Below the pieces are notes generated by a model. That model did no database searches and was not told the origin of the DNA. It saw only the letters and a list, made by a program, of their open reading frames with translations. DNA of 62,835 bases from Phycisphaerae bacterium (lineage in GTDB: Bacteria; Planctomycetota; Phycisphaerae; SM23-33). The DNA lies in NCBI GenBank assembly GCA_030745875.1, contig JASLNT010000068.1, forward strand, positions 1 to 62,835, in the 5' to 3' direction. Every line of letters begins with the position of its first letter. Within the stretch, counting starts at the first letter, position 1. The translations under genes were made by a program, and so were the position numbers. Below, piece after piece: positions 61,067 through 62,835 of the stretch.

Positions 61067-62835
61067 TCATGCAATGCGCAAAATCCATCGGAGGCAGAAC
61101 ATCACCGGCAGGTACGCCAACAAATACGTCAACAGCCATCCGGCGTCCCACTGATTATCGCCGAACCACGCTAGCGGCGTCCAGAAAATCCGCCTGGTTT
61201 CCGGAGGCGGATATATCACGCGCGCCGACTTGATCGGCGACTGGGCGTCGGCGAGAACCTCCATCGGCGCCGGCGGGCAGTTGTTCCCTGTAACGATATG
61301 CAGCCTCAGAGGCCGGGCTCCGCGCGTCCGGATCACCGCCGGGAAGCTCCCCCCGATATCGGGCGGGGTCTTGATCTCCCACATTACGTTCTGCCTCGGC
61401 ACGCCGGCGGAGATGCGTTCTTTCAGTTCCATCCGCAATTCGGGAATCGGTCTGTCGGAATCGACAACCTCCTTCCACACTTCATCCGACGAGCCAGCCA
61501 GTTGGACCAGGGCATCCGCTATCGGAGGAGGACTGCATTCGGACGGGAAAGTGTCCGCCAGAACCGCCGGGGATTCCGGCTCGAGCGTAATGCGCCGTTG
61601 GTGGGCTCCGTCAACGGATGCGATAATCCTTACGGTGGTTCCGGGCGAGGCGTTCCAACTTGCCGGGTCCACACGCACCGGGAACCACAGGAACGTCATT
61701 ATCATCGGACCCAGCAAAAGGCTTATCGGAAGCATCGCAGCCGCCAGCAGGCGAACGTTCACCGGAGCGGCGAGCCCGCGCAGCATCGCCCGTCGCGGAG
61801 AATCGGTCGGCAGGTTCGCAGCCTCCTTCATCAACAACCCCGCCCTACGCTTAGCCTCGCGAAGTTGACGGTTGTCGACCATCAAACGCTGGATAATCAT
61901 CGTAAGGGCGGCCAGCGAACCGGCGACAACAACAACCACCGCAGGCATTCCCCACGCCGCGACTATCGGCCAGAGAACCTTGTCGAGCACTCTCAGCGAC
62001 GGTTGATACAACCACTTGTCCGGCCAGAACAGCATCGCCAGCAAATACGCGCCCCAGACAACCAGCGAGATATTCCTCAACCGTCCGGCGGCCCGCTCCC
62101 GATCCGAACGCGGAGGCGGAGCCATACTGGAGGTTATTCGAACATCGTCGGACGCCGCAGCCCGCTTATCGCTCCCGCCGCTTTGAGATCCGATCTCCCC
62201 GACGCTTCCGTTGTGCCCGTCGACAGCTACCACTTGCCCCTCGCGCAACAGGTTCGTCGCGTCGGGCAGGACCACTGCGGGAATACCCATCTCTCGTGCG
62301 ACAATCGCTCCGTGCGACAACGCCCCGCCGCATTCGAGCACCAGACCGGCGGCGTTGACAAACAACGGCGTCCAGGCCGGATCGGTCGAGCGGCAGACAA
62401 GAACGTAGTCTCGCCCCAGGTCACCGGCGTCGCGAAGAGAGGTCACTATCCGCACAGGCCCGCTGGCCACGCCAGCCGACAGTTCGTATGCGTCGTAACT
62501 CTCAGCTACATCGTGCGTCGGCGGCTGACCCAGTGAATCGATCGCCGCTTCATCAATCACACGGGGCAGAACTATTCGCGACTCCGCGCGATAGTCGTCC
62601 TTGCGCTGGGCGATCTTGTCGCAGTTGACCGCTCCGGCGGGAAGCGCCTCGCACAGTTCCCGGTCGGTCAGGAAGAAAACATCGTCGCCGATGTTCAGGC
62701 GTCGCCCGGCTTCAAGCGCAACATCGCGCAGCAGATCGTAGCCCAGCATAAGGTAGTACTTGCCGTCCTCGCGGAACGGTATGTACCGCCTGAGCAGTCC
62801 GATAAGATCGTCAAACCGTTCGAGCCTCCGCCCCT
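61067..62835 (-). CDS. PEP-utilising phosphotransferase-like domain fused to a membrane module (5' end outside window)
   Basis: The frame continues unbroken to the window edge, so the start is missing. The visible N-terminal part matches the centre of PEP synthase/PPDK-like enzymes (IPFREDGKYYLMLGYDLLR) and the swivelling phosphohistidine domain: CGGALSHGAIVAREMGIPAV, whose His is the phosphocarrier. This is followed by transmembrane segments (ISLVVWGAYLLAMLFW, AVVVVVAGSLAALTMII, AAAMLPISLLLGPMIMTFLW), an extracytoplasmic beta-rich domain and a final helix. Rifampin phosphotransferases and PEP synthases share the first part, but the membrane fusion is unusual. The ATP-binding domain would lie beyond the edge. 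Confidence 0.75.
   Translation of the reverse strand, partial: GRRLERFDDLIGLLRRYIPFREDGKYYLMLGYDLLRDVALEAGRRLNIGDDVFFLTDRELCEALPAGAVNCDKIAQRKDDYRAESRIVLPRVIDEAAIDSLGQPPTHDVAESYDAYELSAGVASGPVRIVTSLRDAGDLGRDYVLVCRSTDPAWTPLFVNAAGLVLECGGALSHGAIVAREMGIPAVVLPDATNLLREGQVVAVDGHNGSVGEIGSQSGGSDKRAAASDDVRITSSMAPPPRSDRERAAGRLRNISLVVWGAYLLAMLFWPDKWLYQPSLRVLDKVLWPIVAAWGMPAVVVVVAGSLAALTMIIQRLMVDNRQLREAKRRAGLLMKEAANLPTDSPRRAMLRGLAAPVNVRLLAAAMLPISLLLGPMIMTFLWFPVRVDPASWNASPGTTVRIIASVDGAHQRRITLEPESPAVLADTFPSECSPPPIADALVQLAGSSDEVWKEVVDSDRPIPELRMELKERISAGVPRQNVMWEIKTPPDIGGSFPAVIRTRGARPLRLHIVTGNNCPPAPMEVLADAQSPIKSARVIYPPPETRRIFWTPLAWFGDNQWDAGWLLTYLLAYLPVMFCLRWILRIA

Noticed and set aside
61298..62536. 412-codon plus-strand frame opposite the PEP-utilising gene
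   Set aside because: Arg/His/Gln-rich shadow; the minus strand carries clear catalytic motifs.

Overview
The window looks like chromosomal DNA of a GC-rich planctomycete, most likely Phycisphaerae-like. This is an inference from gene content. There are three secreted proteins with PEP-CTERM tails (Pro-Glu-Pro-Ala/Thr, one hydrophobic helix, Arg-rich end), a SUMF1/hydrazine-synthase-alpha-like di-heme protein, a Tat-exported Gfo/Idh/MocA oxidoreductase, PQQ-type and NHL-type beta-propellers, a prepilin-like secreted protein and an NPCBM protein. An LPS-core-type envelope cluster shows a Gram-negative envelope. No ribosomal or other phylogenetic marker is present to settle the taxonomy.

Layout, left to right. 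0-5 kb: tRNA-Leu(UAA), a broken tyrosine recombinase fused back-to-back to a 5'-truncated TonB receptor, then a substrate-binding protein and a hybrid histidine kinase as a translationally overlapping pair. 5-8 kb: two convergent PEP-CTERM genes, one with about 14 leucine-rich repeats. 8-19 kb: the three-gene proton-translocating transhydrogenase operon (pntAA-pntAB-pntB), an OPT transporter, a PQQ-like propeller, a Gfo/Idh/MocA oxidoreductase and a roughly 1100-residue propeller/di-heme/SUMF1 protein. 19-25 kb: a UmuD-like S24 peptidase followed by an envelope cluster (GT4, tandem LPS-kinase protein, heptosyltransferase, DUF2062). 25-31 kb: small conserved proteins, an omega-amidase-like nitrilase, and an iron operon (DtxR-FeoA fusion, FeoB, FeoB-associated Cys-rich protein). 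32-36 kb: tRNA-Ser(GCU) with a clear promoter, a truncated sialidase, a coiled-coil secreted protein, a lipoprotein and a proline-racemase-family enzyme. 36-39 kb: a two-gene unit pairing a GAF/ATPase sensor protein with a divergent stand-alone receiver, the best candidate here for an undescribed system. 39-46 kb: EttA, then a repeat-rich stretch with a tandemly duplicated small secreted-protein cassette, CACAGAG-type repeats, an orphan ThiS with an extra C-terminal Ser, and a frameshifted glycosidase remnant. 45-55 kb: secreted and polysaccharide-related proteins (PEP-CTERM, NHL lipoprotein, prepilin-like, NPCBM/VHL-like, GH9, M28 peptidase). 55.9-59.5 kb: anaerobic sulfite reductase operon asrA-asrB-FNT channel-asrC. 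The right end has an FG-GAP protein and a PEP-utilising enzyme fused to a membrane module that runs off the window.

How the genes work together. Several complete modules can be read: NADPH supply (Pnt), ferrous iron import with its own regulator, envelope glycolipid assembly, dissimilatory-type sulfite reduction with a dedicated anion channel, and extracellular polysaccharide attack. Decayed genes cluster beside both tRNAs and in the 43-45 kb repeat zone, which suggests past insertion and deletion there.

Starts were chosen by Shine-Dalgarno position and signal-peptide placement; several genes start internally to the longest reading frame. Family assignments come from recognised motifs, not from a database search.
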